Assembly (NCBI GenBank): GCA_049324835.1
Contig: JBMOMT010000055.1
Location: 124,001-188,000 of the forward strand
DNA length: 64,000 nt
Source: JBMOMT01 sp049324835
Lineage (GTDB): Bacteria; Chloroflexota; Anaerolineae; CAYNKW01
Direction: 5' to 3'
Positions 1 through 7,908 of this stretch are shown here, in pieces. The first letter of the stretch is position 1, and every line of letters begins with the position of its first letter. The notes below the pieces were generated by a model. It had not been told where the DNA came from, searched no databases, and was given only the letters and a program-made list of their open reading frames with translations. The position numbers were made by a program, and so were the translations under genes.

Positions 1-120
1 CGGATGCTGGCCCACACCCAGCCGCCGGGAAAAGTGGGCCACCGTGTCCTGCAGGGCCTTCAGGTAGCCCCGCGCGTCCACCAGCACGCCGTCCACATCG
101 AACAGCAGCAAATGAATCAT
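1..120 (-). CDS. HAD-superfamily hydrolase, N-terminal fragment (runs off the window)
   Basis: The first 40 codons are present; the rest lies beyond base 1. The N-terminus reads MIHLLLFDVDGVLVDARGYL, which contains HAD motif I (DxDGV) with the nucleophilic and acid/base aspartates. Its ATG overlaps the hisE stop by four bases (ATGA), so it is the next cistron of the histidine operon. The operon encodes no other histidinol-phosphate phosphatase (HisB here is dehydratase only), so this gene could supply that step. That role is inferred from position; the fragment alone only shows the superfamily. Confidence 0.8.
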   Translation of the reverse strand, partial: MIHLLLFDVDGVLVDARGYLKALQDTVAHFSRRLGVGQHP

Positions 121-398
121 CGCCGCCTCCGGGCCAGCTCCACCTCCACCTGCGCCAGCGTCAGGCCGCGAGCGGCCAGCAGCACCAGCAGGTGGTAAAA
201 CAGATCGGCCACCTCGGCCAGGAGCCGGTCGTCGCCCTGGCCCTTGGCGGCCAGGATCACCTCCATGGCCTCCTCACCCACCTTTTTGAGGATCTCGTCC
301 TCGCCGGCCTCGAACAGGCGGACGGTGTAGGAACCGGGGCGGGGATGGGTCTGGCGATCCAGGATGGTGGTAAAAAGGGTTTGCAGCACCTCGCTCAT
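117..398 (-). CDS. hisE: Phosphoribosyl-ATP pyrophosphatase
   Basis: HisE hydrolyses phosphoribosyl-ATP to phosphoribosyl-AMP, the second step of histidine synthesis. The 93-residue protein has the typical length and the helical MazG-like metal site KKVGEEAMEVILAAK followed by EVADLFYHLLVLL. I start it at the ATG at 398, which overlaps the hisI stop by four bases; an in-frame extension further upstream is only a shadow of hisI. HisI and HisE are separate polypeptides here, not the fused HisIE of many bacteria. The 3' end overlaps the downstream HAD gene. Confidence 0.95.
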   Translation of the reverse strand: MSEVLQTLFTTILDRQTHPRPGSYTVRLFEAGEDEILKKVGEEAMEVILAAKGQGDDRLLAEVADLFYHLLVLLAARGLTLAQVEVELARRRR

Positions 399-715
399 TC
401 GATCCACCTCCGATAGAAACAACTCGTTTGGCCGGTGTGACAGGCCGGCCCGGCGGGATCGACCTGCAGCAGGAGGGTGTCGGCGTCGCAGTCGACCCAG
501 ATCTCTCGCACCCGCATCACGTTGCCCGAGGTGGCCCCCTTGCGCCACAGCTCCCGGCGGCTGCGGCTCCAAAAGTGGGCCTGGCCCGTCTCGCGGGTGC
601 GCTGCAGCGCCTCCTCGTTCATCCAGGCCACCATCAGCACCCGATGGGTGGCGGCGTCTTGCACCACAGCGGCGACGAGGCCGCGGTCGTCGAACTTGAT
701 CGGCTCATTCGGCAT
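395..715 (-). CDS. hisI: Phosphoribosyl-AMP cyclohydrolase
   Basis: HisI opens the adenine ring of phosphoribosyl-AMP, step three of histidine synthesis. The 106-residue protein contains the zinc/magnesium signature: VDCDAD and, near the C-terminus, the cysteines of PACHTGQTSCFYR. The start is placed at the ATG at 715 because GAGGGG lies five bases upstream; a GTG at 727 would add four residues. It overlaps hisF by 11 bases and hisE by 4, so the three genes are translationally coupled. Confidence 0.95.
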   Translation of the reverse strand: MPNEPIKFDDRGLVAAVVQDAATHRVLMVAWMNEEALQRTRETGQAHFWSRSRRELWRKGATSGNVMRVREIWVDCDADTLLLQVDPAGPACHTGQTSCFYRRWIE

Positions 716-1490
716 CGGGCCCCTCACTTTGCCGCACCAGAACGTCCTGCGAGGCCAGGTAACGCTTGACCTGGCCGACGCTCAAGACGCGGTCGTGAAA
801 GAGAGAGGCCGCCAGGGCGGCGTCGGCTTTGCCCCCGGTGAGGACCCCGGCAAAGTGGACCAGCGCGCCCGCCCCACCGCTGGCGATGACCGGCACGGGC
901 GCTGCTTCGGCCACGGCGCGGGTCAGGGCCAGGTCGTAACCGGCCAGGGTGCCGTCGGCGTCCATGCTGGTGAGTAGCACCTCCCCGGCGCCCAGCGCCA
1001 CGGCGCGCCCCACCCATTCCAGGGCGTCCAAGCCCGTGGGCGTGCGCCCGCCACGGACATAGACCTCCCAGCGCGGCGGGTTCCCGGCCACGCGTCTGGC
1101 ATCGACGGCGACGACGACACACTGGCTGCCGAAACGCTCGGCGGCGGCGGTGAGGAGGTGAGGGTTTTGCACGGCAGCCGTGTTGATGCTCACCTTGTCG
1201 GCGCCGGCCAGCAGCAGCGTGCGCACGTCATCCACCGTCCGCACGCCGCCGCCGACGGTGAAGGGCATGAATACCTGCTCGGCCACCCGACGCACTATCC
1301 CCACCGTGGTGGCGTGCCCCTCGGGCGTGGCCGAGATGTCCAAAAAAACCAGTTCGTCAGCCCCCTCGGTGTCGTAATGGCGGGCGTGGGCCACGGGATC
1401 ACCGGCGTCGCGCAGCCCGACGAAATTCACGCCTTTGACCACTCGCCCCTCCTTGACGTCGAGGCAGGGGATGATCCGTTTAGCCAGCAT
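705..1490 (-). CDS. hisF: Imidazole glycerol phosphate synthase, cyclase subunit
   Basis: HisF uses ammonia delivered by HisH to convert PRFAR into imidazole glycerol phosphate and AICAR. The 261-residue TIM barrel has the first catalytic aspartate in PCLDVKEGRVVKG, the second in VVVAVDARR, and the phosphate-binding loops VGGGVRT and ASGGAG. Length is normal for the family. A good ribosome binding site (AGGAG, five bases before ATG) fixes the start. It overlaps hisA upstream and hisI downstream by 11 bases each. Confidence 0.97.
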   Translation of the reverse strand: MLAKRIIPCLDVKEGRVVKGVNFVGLRDAGDPVAHARHYDTEGADELVFLDISATPEGHATTVGIVRRVAEQVFMPFTVGGGVRTVDDVRTLLLAGADKVSINTAAVQNPHLLTAAAERFGSQCVVVAVDARRVAGNPPRWEVYVRGGRTPTGLDALEWVGRAVALGAGEVLLTSMDADGTLAGYDLALTRAVAEAAPVPVIASGGAGALVHFAGVLTGGKADAALAASLFHDRVLSVGQVKRYLASQDVLVRQSEGPDAE

Positions 1491-2229
1491 CTTTTCTCCT
1501 CTCTTTTCGACCCACCTGAAGGGCCGCCTCCAGCCCGATCTCTCCCTCGTAGAGGGCGCGGCCGATGATGGCGCCGCTCAGACCGGCCCGGTAGGCCCGC
1601 GCCACGTCGTCCAGGCTGGAGACGCCGCCGGAGGCGATGACCTGCCCGCCGGTCGAGCGGGCCAGCTCGACGGTGGCATCCAGGTTGAGGCCGCTGCCCA
1701 TGCCGTCGCGGGCGACGTCGGTAAAGATGAACCAGCGCACGCCCCGGTCGGCCCACCGGCGGGCCAGCTCCAGGGCGGTCGTCGAGGCGGTCTGCTGCCA
1801 GCCGTGGGTGCGCACCCGGCCGCGGCGGGCGTCGATGCCCACGGCCACCCGCTCCGGCCCGAATTCGGCCAGGGCCGCCTCCACCAGGGCCGGGTTTTCG
1901 ACCGCCGCCGTGCCGATGACGGCGCGGCTCACGCCCAGATTCAGCGCCCGCCGGACGTCGGCCAGGTGGCGCATCCCGCCGCCGAATTGCACCCTGGGGC
2001 CGGCGGTGAGGATGCGCGCCAGGGCGGCCTGGTTCTCCTGGCCCGCTTCGTCGAAGGCGCCATCCAGGTTGACCACGTGGAGCCAGGTCGCTCCGGCGTC
2101 GGTCCAGTGACGGGCCACGCGCAGGGGATCGCTGGTGTACTCGGTTTCCCGATGGGGATCGCCCTGCCTGAGCCGCACCACGCGCCCGCGGCGGAGGTCG
2201 ATGGCGGGGTAGATATCCCAGGTTTTCAT
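1480..2229 (-). CDS. hisA: ProFAR isomerase
   Basis: HisA isomerises ProFAR to PRFAR. The 249-residue barrel begins MKTWDIYPAIDLRRGRVVRL, with the catalytic aspartate in AIDL and the second in VGIDARRG, plus phosphate-binding GGGMRH and ASGGVSS loops. The start at 2229 overlaps the hisH stop by four bases (ATGA). An in-frame extension further upstream is antisense-like composition inside hisH and is not real. The gene overlaps hisF downstream. Confidence 0.96.
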   Translation of the reverse strand: MKTWDIYPAIDLRRGRVVRLRQGDPHRETEYTSDPLRVARHWTDAGATWLHVVNLDGAFDEAGQENQAALARILTAGPRVQFGGGMRHLADVRRALNLGVSRAVIGTAAVENPALVEAALAEFGPERVAVGIDARRGRVRTHGWQQTASTTALELARRWADRGVRWFIFTDVARDGMGSGLNLDATVELARSTGGQVIASGGVSSLDDVARAYRAGLSGAIIGRALYEGEIGLEAALQVGRKERRKDAG

Positions 2230-3026
2230 GTTTGGCCCTCCACAAAGTTGCTCAGGATCTGCAGCCCCACGCGCTGGCTTTTTTCCGGGTGAAATTGAAC
2301 GCCCAGCAGGTTCGCCTGCCCAACGACGGCGGGAAAGGGATCGCCATAGTCGGCGACGGCCAGGGTGTGCGCCGGGCGGGCCCGGCAGACGTAGGCGTGG
2401 TTGAAATAAGCCCACGCGCCGGGCGGCAGATGGGCCAGCAGAGGATGCGGGCGCGCCGGTTCGATCTGGTTCCAGCCGGTGTGGGGGATCTTGAGGCCGC
2501 GCGCCGCCAGATCGGCGGGAAAGCGGGTCACCCGGCCCGGCAGCAGGCCCAGGCCGGCGTGGCGGCCCAGCTCCTCGCCCTCCTCGAACAGCACCTGCAT
2601 GCCGACGCAGATGCCCAGCAGCGGCACGCCCGCTTCGACAGCCCGGCGCAGCGGCTCGACCAGGCCCAGGCGACGGAGGCCGTCCATACAGTCGCCAAAG
2701 GCCCCCACTCCCGGCAGCACGATCTTGGCCGCACCGGCCAGGGCGGCCGGCTCGCGGACGCGGCGCACGCGGGCGCCGACGGCTTCCAGGGCCTTGTGCA
2801 CCGAGCAGACGTTGCCGGCCCCATAGTCTATCAGGGCAATGGGGTCAACGGAGGGGTCAACGGATGGAACGGATGGAACGGAGGGGTCAACGGAGGGGTC
2901 AACGGAGGGGTCAACGGATGGAACGGATTTAACGGATGCAACGGATGCAACGGATGCAACGGATGGAACGGATGGAACGGATGGAGCGGATGGAGCGGAT
3001 GGAGCGGAGGAGGGTTTCGGGTTCAT
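2226..3026 (-). CDS. hisH: Imidazole glycerol phosphate synthase glutaminase, with repeat-encoded N-terminal extension
   Basis: HisH is the class I glutamine amidotransferase that feeds ammonia to HisF. The core starts near residue 63 (IALIDYGAGNV) and carries the nucleophile Cys140 in GICVGMQ and the catalytic His246/Glu248 in HPEKS. The first 62 residues are low-complexity (units VPS, VDPS, VAS, APS) encoded by a tandem-repeat array. The only usable start is the ATG at 3026: it overlaps the hisB stop (ATGA), has GGGGG four bases upstream, and no ATG/GTG/TTG follows the repeats before the core. The extension is therefore very probably translated. Normal HisH proteins are about 200 residues; this one is 266. 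Confidence 0.95.
   Translation of the reverse strand: MNPKPSSAPSAPSAPSVPSVPSVASVASVASVKSVPSVDPSVDPSVDPSVPSVPSVDPSVDPIALIDYGAGNVCSVHKALEAVGARVRRVREPAALAGAAKIVLPGVGAFGDCMDGLRRLGLVEPLRRAVEAGVPLLGICVGMQVLFEEGEELGRHAGLGLLPGRVTRFPADLAARGLKIPHTGWNQIEPARPHPLLAHLPPGAWAYFNHAYVCRARPAHTLAVADYGDPFPAVVGQANLLGVQFHPEKSQRVGLQILSNFVEGQT
2841..3010. repeat. Tandem-repeat array inside the 5' end of hisH
   Basis: Mixed tandem units of 12 bases (such as GGGGTCAACGGA) and 9 bases (GGATGGAAC, GGATGCAAC, GGATGGAGC) on the plus strand share an ACGGA core. All unit lengths are multiples of three, so copy-number change keeps the hisH frame. The hisH proximal part shows more divergent units (GCAAC, GAGC) than the distal part. 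Same orientation as the hisC array. Confidence 0.95.
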
Positions 3027-3610
3027 AGCACCCCCTTTGTGGAAGGCACAGCGCCGCCGCGGCGCGGGTCGAGGCGGGTGGCGGCGTCGAGGGCGCGGCC
3101 CAGCGCCTTGAACAGCGCCTCGGCGAGGTGGTGATCGTCGCGCCCGTAGAGCAGCCGGGCGTGGACGTTGGCCCGGGCGGCGGCGGCAAAGGATTCGAAA
3201 AAGTGAGCGAACAGCGTCACCGGCAGCCCGCCGACCGATGGGCCGCTCCAGGTCACGTCGGTCACGGCGTAGGGGCGACCAGAGAGGTCCACGGCGACAA
3301 AGGCCAGCGACTCGTCCATGGGCGCGTAGGCCGCGCCCATGCGCACGATGCCGGCGCGGTCGCCCAGGGCCTGGTCAAAAGCCCCGCCCAGAGTCAGCGC
3401 CACGTCTTCGATGGTGTGGTGGGTATCGACGTGCAGGTCGCCGGCTGCGGCAACGGTCAGATCGAACAGGCCGTGGACGGCCAGGTGGGCCAGCATGTGA
3501 TCGAAAAAACCGATGCCGGTCTCGATCTGGCAGCTTCCGGCGCCGTCCAGGTGCAGGTGAATCTCGACGTCGGTCTCGCGGGTCTGGCGGTGAATTTTGG
3601 CCTGTCGCAT
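3023..3610 (-). CDS. hisB: Imidazoleglycerol-phosphate dehydratase (monofunctional)
   Basis: HisB dehydrates imidazole glycerol phosphate to imidazole acetol phosphate. The 195-residue protein has both manganese-binding halves: FFDHMLAHL with HVDTHHTIED, and DDHHLAEALFKALG, and the usual C-terminal KGVL tail. It contains no N-terminal HAD phosphatase domain, so histidinol-phosphate dephosphorylation must be done by another protein. Its start is one base after the hisC stop and its stop overlaps the hisH ATG. Confidence 0.97.
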   Translation of the reverse strand: MRQAKIHRQTRETDVEIHLHLDGAGSCQIETGIGFFDHMLAHLAVHGLFDLTVAAAGDLHVDTHHTIEDVALTLGGAFDQALGDRAGIVRMGAAYAPMDESLAFVAVDLSGRPYAVTDVTWSGPSVGGLPVTLFAHFFESFAAAARANVHARLLYGRDDHHLAEALFKALGRALDAATRLDPRRGGAVPSTKGVL

Positions 3611-3611
3611 G

Positions 3612-4868
3612 TCACACCCTCCTCAGCGCGTCGATGAGCGCGTCCGTTTGCTCCGGGCGGCCCACGGTGATCCGGATGTGATCGCGCAGCCCGGGTTTGT
3701 CAAAATAGCGCACCAGAATGCCCTCCCGCTCCAGCGCCAGCTTGAGCTCCCGCGCCTCGCGTCCGATCACCCGGCAGAGCAGGAAATTGGCCCGCGAGGG
3801 ATAGGGTTGTAGATAGGGCAGCCCGGCCAGCCGCCGCGCCAGCCGGTTCCGCTCGGCAACGATACGCTCCACCTTGTCGGCCAGCCAGTCGCGATCCTGG
3901 AGGGCGGCGAGGGCCGCCGCCGAGGCTGCCACCGAGACGTTGTAGGGCTGTTTGATCTTCCACAGATGGGGCATCAGCCGGGCCGGAAAGGCGCCGTAGC
4001 CAACGCGCAGCCCGGCCAGACCGGCCCATTTGCTAAAGGTGCGCAGCACGATGAGATTCTCGTGCCGGGCAACCCGGCCGATGCGGCTGGCCCCTGGCCC
4101 GGCAAACTCGATGTAGGCCTCGTCCAGAACGACGATCAGCGGCAGGGTGAGCAGCCGCTCCAGGTGAGCGCCGGGCAGCCAGCCGCCATCGGGGTTGTTG
4201 GGGCTGGTCACAAAGAGAAGCCGGGGCCGGTGCGCCGCGACGGCCTCCACCACAGCGTCCAGGTCCAGGGCAAAATCGGGGCGGCGCGGCGCCGAAACGA
4301 CCCTCGCGCCGGCCAGGGCGGCGGCAAAGGCGTACATACCAAAGGTGGGCGGGCAGTCGAGCACCGCGTCGCCGGGGCGGAGAAAGAGACGCATCGTCAG
4401 GTCGATCAACTCGTCGGCGCCGGCGCTGGCCAGCAGCAGCCCGGCGGGGAGGCCGGTCAGATCGGCCAGGGCAGCCCGCAGGGCGCGGCTTTCCGGGTCG
4501 GGGTAAACGTGGGCGAAGGGCAGAGCGGCCAGGGCGGCCTGCACCCGGGGCGGCGGGCCGTAGGGGTTCTCGTTGGCGTCCAGCTTGACGATCTCTTCCG
4601 GCGAGCGGCCCAGGCGTGCGGCCAGGACGTCGAGGGGGTAGATGGGCTGGTAGGGCTCCATCGCGGCGATGTCGGGACGCACCAGGTCAACGGAAGGGTC
4701 AACGGATGGAACGGAAGGGTCAACGGAAGGGTCAACGGATGGAACGGATGGAACGGAAGGGTCAACGGAAGGGTCAACGGAAGGGTCAACGGAAGGGTCA
4801 ACGGATGGAACGGATGGAACGGAAGGGTCAACGGAAGGGTCAACGGATGGAACGGATGATGTTTTCAT
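3612..4868 (-). CDS. hisC: Histidinol-phosphate aminotransferase, with repeat-encoded N-terminal extension
   Basis: HisC transfers an amino group from glutamate to imidazole acetol phosphate, using PLP. The core from about residue 70 has KLDANENPYGPP, the SPNNPDG loop and the PLP lysine in RTFSKWAGLAGLRVGYG. Residues 6-62 are VPS/VDPS repeats. I choose the ATG at 4868 because AAAGGA precedes it by six bases and it overlaps the upstream stop (ATGA); the internal ATG at 4661, which would give a normal 349-residue enzyme, has no ribosome binding site. The result is a 418-residue protein with a 69-residue extension. Confidence 0.94.
   Translation of the reverse strand: MKTSSVPSVDPSVDPSVPSVPSVDPSVDPSVDPSVDPSVPSVPSVDPSVDPSVPSVDPSVDLVRPDIAAMEPYQPIYPLDVLAARLGRSPEEIVKLDANENPYGPPPRVQAALAALPFAHVYPDPESRALRAALADLTGLPAGLLLASAGADELIDLTMRLFLRPGDAVLDCPPTFGMYAFAAALAGARVVSAPRRPDFALDLDAVVEAVAAHRPRLLFVTSPNNPDGGWLPGAHLERLLTLPLIVVLDEAYIEFAGPGASRIGRVARHENLIVLRTFSKWAGLAGLRVGYGAFPARLMPHLWKIKQPYNVSVAASAAALAALQDRDWLADKVERIVAERNRLARRLAGLPYLQPYPSRANFLLCRVIGREARELKLALEREGILVRYFDKPGLRDHIRITVGRPEQTDALIDALRRV
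4685..4858. repeat. Tandem-repeat array inside the 5' end of hisC
   Basis: Interleaved 12-base (GGTCAACGGAAG) and 9-base (GGATGGAAC) units on the plus strand, closely matching the hisH array. It is more homogeneous than the hisH array, which suggests recent expansion or conversion. It encodes VDPS/VPS units in the hisC frame. Confidence 0.95.
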
Positions 4869-5335
4869 GGTTTTTCCTTTCTTTGGTTCCGTGCAAGCCA
4901 GGCGGGTTTCCAGGCGTCACGGCGGCGGCAGTAGGGTTCGCTCTCCTGGACGCGGCCGGGGGGGAATATACGTTTCTTTTGCAGCCGCTGGCATCCAAAA
5001 TTGAGCAGCAGGCCCACCTCGCGCCCGGTGGCGGTGAGGTAGGAGATGATCTGCTGCTCATGCCTGGCATCGAGTTCCTCCAAAGCCTTGAGTTCGACGA
5101 CCAGTGCTTCGTCCACCAACACATCGAGACGAAACTCTCCCACAGGTCGACCGCGAAACTCGGCCATGAACGTCACTTCTTTGGCAGCAGGCAAGCCACG
5201 ATCGCTGAGGGCGATCATCAATGCCTCGTGGTACACCTTTTCCGGAAACCCGGGCCCCAGCTCTGTGTGCACCTCCATCGCCGCGCCGATCACGGCATAC
5301 GAAAGCTCGTCGTAAATCGTACTGACCTTGCTCAC
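4865..5335 (-). CDS. GxxExxY family protein (PD-(D/E)XK-like), inside the his operon
   Basis: The 156-residue protein carries the family motif in LGPGFPEKVYHEAL and a nuclease-like core RLDVLVDEALVVELKA, whose D...ExK pattern matches the PD-(D/E)XK fold. The biological role of this family is not established. The start is a GTG with GGAGGG four bases upstream; the stop overlaps the hisC ATG, and hisD ends two bases upstream, so it is a tight cistron of the operon. The C-terminus is basic (WLARNQRKEKP). It has no known role in histidine synthesis and is bracketed by two inverted arrays of related repeats, which suggests it was acquired. Confidence 0.88.
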   Translation of the reverse strand: MSKVSTIYDELSYAVIGAAMEVHTELGPGFPEKVYHEALMIALSDRGLPAAKEVTFMAEFRGRPVGEFRLDVLVDEALVVELKALEELDARHEQQIISYLTATGREVGLLLNFGCQRLQKKRIFPPGRVQESEPYCRRRDAWKPAWLARNQRKEKP

Positions 5336-5336
5336 T

Positions 5337-6872
5337 TTACCCTCCTTCGGTTCCTATGTTATCTGTGCCATTCACCCTATCCGTTTCATCCGCTCTTTCC
5401 GTTCTATCCGTTGACACCGTTTCATCCGTTGACACCGTTTCATCCGTTGACACCGTTCTATCCGTTCTATCCGTTGATTCCGTTCTATCCGTTCTATCCG
5501 TTCTATCCGTTGATTCCGTTCTATCCGTTGACACCCTCTTTTCCGCCGCTGCGGTGTGGGCGGTGAGCGATTCGGCGCGCGCCAGACGGCAGGCCGCCGC
5601 AGAGAGCCGGGCGGCGGTACTGGCGTCCAGGGCCACGACGCTGACGATCTTGACGAAATCCAGCACGTTGACCGGCGAGGAAAAGCGGGCCGTGCCGCCA
5701 GTGGGCATCACGTGGCTCGGCCCGGCGACGTAATCGCCCAGCACCTCGAACGAGTGCTCGCCCAGAAAAACCCCGCCCGCGCTGCGGATCCGTTCCGCCC
5801 AGGCCGCCGGATCGCGGACGGACAGGCAGAGATGCTCCGGGGCAAAATCGTCGGCCAGGCGCACGGCGGTCTCAAGATCCGGCGTGAGCACGATGCCGCC
5901 CTGCCCGGCCAACGAGGCGGCGGCGATCTCGGCGCGGCTGAGGGTCTCCAATTGCTGCGCCACCTCGACCTGCACGGCGCCGGCCAGGGCGCGCGACGGC
6001 GTGAGCAGGATCGCCGTCGCCAGCACGTCGTGCTCGGCCTGGGCCAGCAAATCGGCGGCCACCCAGGCGGGATTGGCCGCATCGTCGGCCACCACCACCG
6101 TCTCTGTCGGGCCGTACAGCCCGTCGAGCCCCACCAGGCCGTAGACCTGCCGTTTGGCCAGGGTGGTAAAGAGGCCGCCCGCGCCCACGATCTTGTCCAC
6201 GCGGGGGACAGTCGTGGTGCCGTAGGCCATAGCGGCCACCGCCTGCGCGCCGCCCAGGCAAAAGAGCCGGTCCACCCCGGCGATGTGAGCCGCCGCCAGG
6301 GTGGCCTCGGGCACGCGCCCGTCGCGGCGGGCGGGCGGCGTGCAGACGATCACCTCGTCGACGCCGGCCACCCGCGCCGGGATCACGGTCATGAGCAGCG
6401 ACGAGGGCAGCGGCGCTGTGCCGCCGGGCACATAGACGCCCACCCGCCGCAGGGGCACCATCCGCTGGCCCAGCGCGCCCCCCAGCTCGCCGGTGGTCCA
6501 AGAATGCAACGGCTGGCGCTGGTGGAAGGCGCGGATGCGGTCGGCGGCCAGCGTCATCGCTTCGAAAAGATCGGTGGGCAGGTTCTGCTGGGCCACTTGC
6601 CAGCTCGCCGGGGGCGCCTCCAGCGCGTCGAGGGTCACGCCGTCCAGACGGGCCGTCCAGCGGCGCAAGGCCTCGTCGCCGCGATGGCGCACGTCGGCCA
6701 GGATGCTGGCCACGGCCTCCTCCGGCGTCAGGGCCTGGCCAAAGAGGCGTTGGATGCCGGCCCGCACCGGCTCCGGCACGGGGCCGTCTCCAAAGGCCGG
6801 GTCGCGCCGCCGCAAAAGAGTCCGAGCGGCCTCTCGCCAGTCGTCGTGGATTCTCAAAATCTCAGTGGTCAT
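5337..6872 (-). CDS. hisD: Histidinol dehydrogenase, with repeat-encoded C-terminal extension
   Basis: HisD oxidises histidinol to histidine in two NAD-dependent steps. Seen are VGVYVPGG, GPTETVVVAD, the catalytic Glu-His in LLAQAEHD, and FAPEHLCL near the active site. The enzyme normally ends at LTAH plus a few residues; here residues 447-511 continue as a hydrophilic tail of STD/RTD/ETV units encoded by a repeat array. Total length is 511 residues against about 430 usual. The start overlaps the hisG end by 11 bases. Confidence 0.96.
   Translation of the reverse strand: MTTEILRIHDDWREAARTLLRRRDPAFGDGPVPEPVRAGIQRLFGQALTPEEAVASILADVRHRGDEALRRWTARLDGVTLDALEAPPASWQVAQQNLPTDLFEAMTLAADRIRAFHQRQPLHSWTTGELGGALGQRMVPLRRVGVYVPGGTAPLPSSLLMTVIPARVAGVDEVIVCTPPARRDGRVPEATLAAAHIAGVDRLFCLGGAQAVAAMAYGTTTVPRVDKIVGAGGLFTTLAKRQVYGLVGLDGLYGPTETVVVADDAANPAWVAADLLAQAEHDVLATAILLTPSRALAGAVQVEVAQQLETLSRAEIAAASLAGQGGIVLTPDLETAVRLADDFAPEHLCLSVRDPAAWAERIRSAGGVFLGEHSFEVLGDYVAGPSHVMPTGGTARFSSPVNVLDFVKIVSVVALDASTAARLSAAACRLARAESLTAHTAAAEKRVSTDRTESTDRTDRTDRTESTDRTDRTVSTDETVSTDETVSTDRTERADETDRVNGTDNIGTEGG
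5371..5532. repeat. Tandem-repeat array inside the 3' end of hisD, opposite orientation
   Basis: Units of 9 bases (CCGTTCTAT) and 18 bases (for example CCGTTGACACCGTTTCAT) on the plus strand. The ACGGA core seen on the plus strand in the hisC and hisH arrays is here on the minus strand. The array therefore forms an inverted pair with the hisC array around the GxxExxY gene. Unit lengths are multiples of three. Confidence 0.93.
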
Positions 6873-7869
6873 CGTTCAACGCCTCCATCATGGCCCGGTA
6901 ACGAGCCGGTTCCTCTTCGAAAATGTAATTCACAGGCGTCACGACGACGCCGCTGCCGCCGATGGCCCGCAGTTCGTTCACCACCTGAAAGAGCTGATCC
7001 CGGCGCACGATGATGTGCGCGGCGTACCAGTTGGGGTTATCCTCCCGCACCACCACCCGCGAGATGGTGGGACCCTGCAGGCCACTCAGGATCTCCTGGG
7101 CGAACATCTGGCGGGCGATGGTCTCCGGCGACGCGCCTCGCATGTTGGCGAACACGGCCAGGTGGCCCTCGGCGCGCAGATGGGCCTCGACGTATTCGAG
7201 CAGCGTGCGGGCCACAGCCAGCACCTCCGGGCGGCGCCGGAGGGCGGCCCGGTTGGCGATGAGGCTGGCCTGGGAGCGAATGATCGTCCCGTCGTACAGG
7301 GGACACAGCCGGTTGTCGCGCAGCGTCTGCCCGGAAGAGACCAGGTCGGCGATGAGATCGGCGTAACCGATGGCAGGGGCGACCTCCAGCGCGCCCTCGG
7401 CGTCGATGAGATCAAAAGGCCGGATGGCGTGGCGCTCCAAAAACGCGGCAGTGAGATGCGGAAACTTGGTAGCCACGCGAAGGGGCCGCGGGAGGGTGCG
7501 GGCGTGGGCCGCCAGATCGTCCATCGTGCGCGCGGGCCAGGTTTCGGGCACGGCGACGCAGAGCTGGCAATGCCCAAAGCCGAGGGCGTCGTGCAGCACC
7601 AGCACGTCGTCGTTCTCACCCCGTCGCTCGGCTACCATGTCCACGCCGGTGATGCCGAAATCGACGCTGCCATCGCGCACACTGACGACGATGTCGCCGG
7701 GCCGTTGCAAGAGCACGGTCAGGCCGGGCAGGTGGGGAATGCGGGCGGCGTACTGGCGGGGGTTGGGCTTGTCGACGCGGAGGCCGCAGGCGGACAAAAA
7801 GTCCTGGGCCGCCTCCGCCAGGCGCCCCTTGCTGGGCAGCGAGAGTCGCACGTCGTTTTGTCTATCCAT
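6862..7869 (-). CDS. hisG: ATP phosphoribosyltransferase (long form)
   Basis: HisG joins PRPP and ATP in the committed, feedback-regulated step. The 335-residue protein begins RLSLPSKGRLAEAA and has GSVDFGITGVDMVAER and APAIGYADLIADLVSSG. The C-terminal roughly 75 residues (VNELRAIGGSGVVVTPVNYIF) match the ACT-like regulatory domain of long-form HisG, so no HisZ partner is expected. The start at 7869 has GAGGAG upstream; in-frame codons further upstream belong to the attenuator. It is the first structural gene after the leader. Confidence 0.96.
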   Translation of the reverse strand: MDRQNDVRLSLPSKGRLAEAAQDFLSACGLRVDKPNPRQYAARIPHLPGLTVLLQRPGDIVVSVRDGSVDFGITGVDMVAERRGENDDVLVLHDALGFGHCQLCVAVPETWPARTMDDLAAHARTLPRPLRVATKFPHLTAAFLERHAIRPFDLIDAEGALEVAPAIGYADLIADLVSSGQTLRDNRLCPLYDGTIIRSQASLIANRAALRRRPEVLAVARTLLEYVEAHLRAEGHLAVFANMRGASPETIARQMFAQEILSGLQGPTISRVVVREDNPNWYAAHIIVRRDQLFQVVNELRAIGGSGVVVTPVNYIFEEEPARYRAMMEALNDDH

Positions 7870-7908
7870 GGGCAAACTCCTCGTCCGGCCGGGCCGGAGC
7901 CGAAATGG

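Noticed and set aside
3612..4661. hisC starting at the internal ATG at 4661, leaving the repeats untranslated
   Set aside because: That ATG has no ribosome binding site, whereas the ATG at 4868 has one and overlaps the upstream stop. The shorter product is not excluded as a minor form.
2841..5532. The three repeat arrays as a CRISPR
   Set aside because: Units are 9-18 bases, contiguous and without unique spacers, and they are inside coding frames.
5556..7013. A 485-codon plus-strand open frame opposite hisD
   Set aside because: It is the antisense shadow of a GC-rich gene: hisD on the minus strand has every catalytic motif, while the plus reading is rich in Arg, Gly, His and Gln and matches nothing.
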